Positions 4,316 to 5,684 of a DNA stretch of 5,684 bases are shown here, in pieces. Location of the stretch: NCBI GenBank assembly GCA_030605915.1, contig JAUWHM010000111.1, positions 1-5,684 of the forward strand, in the 5' to 3' direction. Both the position numbers and the translations under genes were made by a program. The stretch's first letter is position 1. Each line of letters starts with the position of its first letter. Under the pieces are notes generated by a model. It worked only from the letters and a program-made list of their open reading frames with translations, did no database searches and was not told the DNA's origin. Source of the stretch: Nitrospirota bacterium. Lineage in GTDB: Bacteria; NPL-UPA2; JAGMAN01.

Positions 4316-4370
4316 AAATAAAGCGAAACTTTTTTCACATTTTGGTGTTTATAAAGGTGGGAGGAAGGAA

Positions 4371-4883
4371 ATGAGATGTAGTGGGGTAAGAAAGCACCTG
4401 TCGGCCTTTCTGGATGGTGAGCTGGATGAGAAGGAGCAGTTGGAGATTAAGGCTCACCTGAAGGACTGCTCCAATTGTAGCCGGGAGCGAGAGCTTCTGC
4501 GGGGCTCCTGGGAGATGCTCAGTGAGTGGAAGGACATAGAACCCTCTACCCATTTTAAAACCAATTTTTGGAGAAGGGCGGGAAAACGGGAATTTATTAA
4601 GAGAAAGCCGATTCTTTATCCCTACCTATTTCCTCGCTGGGCTGCCGCCTTAGCCACAGCCGCTATCTTACTGGTCTTTGTTTCTCTCTATCTTTTCCCT
4701 CGCCTTGGCAGAGGTCCAAGTCTACCTACTTTGGCCCGGGAGGAATTTGAGATGGTTGATGATTGGGAAATAGATTTGAAGGAGATGATGGATGAGCTTA
4801 CTGAGGAAATTATCCTGGAAACGATGGTAACTGAGGAGATGCTAAATGAGCTCCAGGACGAGGAAGGAGGTGTTCTTCTATGA
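4371..4883 (+). CDS. zinc-finger (ZAS/zf-HC2) membrane anti-sigma factor
   Basis: This 170-aa protein starts with a ZAS-type N-terminus: Cys3, then HLSAFLDGELDEKEQLEIKA, then H29-x3-C33-x2-C36, the HxxxCxxC zinc motif of anti-sigma factors. A basic stretch (RRAGKREFIKRKP, 68-80) precedes one membrane helix, WAAALATAAILLVFVSLYLF (90-109). The remaining 60 residues should face outward and are very acidic (about 19 Asp/Glu to 4 Arg/Lys). It should hold the upstream ECF sigma factor inactive at the membrane until a signal reaches the outer domain. The ATG at 4371 has GGAGG 6 nt upstream. The gene ends in ATGA overlapping the next start, showing tight translational coupling to the secreted protein. 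Between it and the sigma gene lies an inserted repeat. Function is firm; the signal is unknown. Confidence 0.92.
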   Translation: MRCSGVRKHLSAFLDGELDEKEQLEIKAHLKDCSNCSRERELLRGSWEMLSEWKDIEPSTHFKTNFWRRAGKREFIKRKPILYPYLFPRWAAALATAAILLVFVSLYLFPRLGRGPSLPTLAREEFEMVDDWEIDLKEMMDELTEEIILETMVTEEMLNELQDEEGGVLL

Positions 4884-5437
4884 GAAAGTTGGCGGGAGTA
4901 GTAATTCTGGCTTCTCTTCTCCTTGCTTCGGGATTAGCCTATGCTCATCCTGAGGAGGAAGAAACTGGTGGACCGAGGGGGAGATGGGGAAGAAGGGGAA
5001 GAGGAGGCGAGCTAGGTCCAGGCAGAGGTTATGGCATGCGTAGCGAAGCGATAAAAGCGGAGTTCCAGCGACACAGGGAGGCCCTGAAGGCGTTGAGGGA
5101 AGAGGCTAAGGCCTTGAGGCAAGAAATCAAGGAATCTGTGCGAGCAGCCAGAGAGAGAGAGGAAAAGCCAACGCCGGAGGAAATTGAGAACATTATAAAA
5201 GACTACGAGGATGAAGCGAGAAACATAGCTACGCGCATAGCGAAGGAGCGGATAGCGCACCACAAGAACACCCTGTCGATCGTCAAGAAGGAGAAAAAGG
5301 ATATGGTTGACCGGCTCACAAAGAGACTCCTTCACCCCGGTAGAGGTCGAAAAGGACCGGGAGACAGAGGCAGGGGAGGAAAAGGCAGAGGCGCATCCAA
5401 GAAGCATAAGGAGTTAGAGTCTGAGCCGGATCTGTAA
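4880..5437 (+). CDS. secreted Arg/Gly-rich coiled-coil protein, probable sensor partner of the anti-sigma factor
   Basis: This 185-aa protein begins with a clear signal peptide: MRKLAGVVILASLLLASGLA, then YA, cleaved after A-Y-A at residue 22. The mature part has three zones. The first is an acidic HPEEEE followed by an Arg/Gly-rich stretch (about 32-51). The second is a long charged helix with coiled-coil character (about 55-150, with many Glu/Lys/Arg/Ala). The third is another Arg/Gly/Lys-rich tail (153-171, with GRGRKGPGDRGRGGKGRG). A perfect AGGAGGT lies 8 nt before the ATG, and the start overlaps the anti-sigma stop (ATGA). Length, location and helix content recall Spy/CpxP/CnrX-type periplasmic sensors, but no LTxxQ motif or metal ligand set is visible, so I do not assign that family. 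Its net positive charge against the acidic outer tail of the anti-sigma factor suggests they may bind. It may also be a structural or stress protein under control of the sigma factor. Confidence 0.8.
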   Translation: MRKLAGVVILASLLLASGLAYAHPEEEETGGPRGRWGRRGRGGELGPGRGYGMRSEAIKAEFQRHREALKALREEAKALRQEIKESVRAAREREEKPTPEEIENIIKDYEDEARNIATRIAKERIAHHKNTLSIVKKEKKDMVDRLTKRLLHPGRGRKGPGDRGRGGKGRGASKKHKELESEPDL

Positions 5438-5472
5438 CCCTCTTTCTTTTTAGTCTCCTGATAGAAACTGTG

Positions 5473-5496
5473 GCGGAGCCCTTTCCGGGGCTTCGC
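5473..5496 (+). terminator. GC-rich hairpin after the sigma operon, possible terminator
   Basis: GCGGAGCCC (5473-5481) and GGGGCTTCGC (from 5487) form a 9-bp stem with one G-T pair and a 6-nt loop, 35 nt after the stop of the secreted-protein gene. The position suits transcript end or 3' protection. There is no T-run after it, so classical intrinsic termination is not supported. Confidence 0.3.
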
Positions 5497-5611
5497 TGTG
5501 CTTATGCCTTATATAGAAAGGCCGGGCAATCTCAGTTAAATGCATTAGTGGCACGGTCTGTGTAATTCAGGCTTATAGACGTTACTGATAAGACAATCAT
5601 CAGGTGACACC
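5497..5611. other. intergenic stretch before the last ORF
   Basis: No gene, RNA or consensus promoter can be supported here. The composition changes from the purine-rich operon sequence. A segment GGTCTGTGTAATTCAGGC (about 5557-5574) resembles the kind of end seen on some insertion sequences, about 40-50 bp before a start codon, but without the other end this cannot be established. Confidence 0.25.
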
Positions 5612-5684
5612 ATGAAAAAAAATATCCCCCTTAGAACCAGTTCCGGCAAGCAATCGACAGAAACCATGTCTTGTCGGGAAGTAC
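5612..5684 (+). CDS. possible start of a further gene, cut by the window edge
   Basis: An ATG at 5612 is preceded by AGGTG about 6 nt upstream and stays open for 24 codons to the end of the window (MKKNIPLRTSSGKQSTETMS then CREV). The lysine-rich start and the acceptable ribosome binding site favour a real gene. The visible part contains no recognisable motif. A transposase or a helix-turn-helix protein are guesses only. It is 175 bp after the sigma operon with a hairpin between, so it is probably a separate transcription unit. Confidence 0.35.
   Translation, partial: MKKNIPLRTSSGKQSTETMSCREV

Noticed and set aside
4323..4370. Search for an internal promoter for the anti-sigma gene after the inserted repeat
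   Set aside because: AT-rich sequence is present, but no pair of boxes with proper spacing could be found.
4335..4553. 72-aa minus-strand frame
   Set aside because: It is antisense to the anti-sigma start, including the zinc motif; no supporting signals.
5012..5407. 131-aa minus-strand frame
   Set aside because: It lies antisense to the secreted protein gene, which has a signal peptide, a perfect ribosome binding site and operon overlap; the antisense protein is Ser/Leu/Arg rich as expected for a shadow frame.

Overview
The window looks like a piece of chromosome from an uncultivated bacterium. It uses the standard code, has good Shine-Dalgarno sites, sigma-70-type promoters and moderate GC content. 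It encodes an exported protein, a membrane-anchored anti-sigma factor and the remnant of an ExeA-type secretion ATPase, so it has an export-competent envelope. I could not fix the phylum. The many short dispersed repeats and broken genes fit a metagenome-derived genome.

Left part (1-1570, minus strand): two genes built on STAS folds. The first to be read is a STAS-HATPase fusion of 295 aa (606-1493). Downstream is a partial STAS-like (DUF4325-type) gene running off the left edge (1-420). Each has its own promoter, and the second also has a palindrome at its start site. Together they resemble a partner-switching regulatory pair with unknown output.

Middle part (1570-3640): a gene graveyard. 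It holds a folded GC-rich segment, a 43-aa stub of a serine recombinase, and a relic minus-strand operon. That operon consists of a 5'-truncated gene with an in-frame TGA, an intact 59-aa membrane/coiled-coil mini-protein, and an ExeA-like ATPase that has lost its middle. A MarR-family gene on the plus strand has kept its promoter and ribosome binding site but has an in-frame TGA and no C-terminal half.

Right part (3643-5437, plus strand): an intact ECF sigma factor, zinc-finger anti-sigma factor and secreted Arg/Gly-rich coiled-coil protein, which look like one envelope-stress-type operon. Two inverted copies of a short non-coding repeat flank the sigma gene. One copy lies between sigma and anti-sigma and is bracketed by a 7-bp direct repeat that contains the sigma stop codon. 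A third, partial repeat match overlaps the sigma start codon. The likely reading is that short repeats were inserted into and reshaped an existing regulatory operon. The nearest convincing promoter upstream of sigma is the one left from the dead marR gene.

Right edge (5438-5684): a hairpin after the operon, a stretch with nothing recognisable, and the first codons of a possible further gene.
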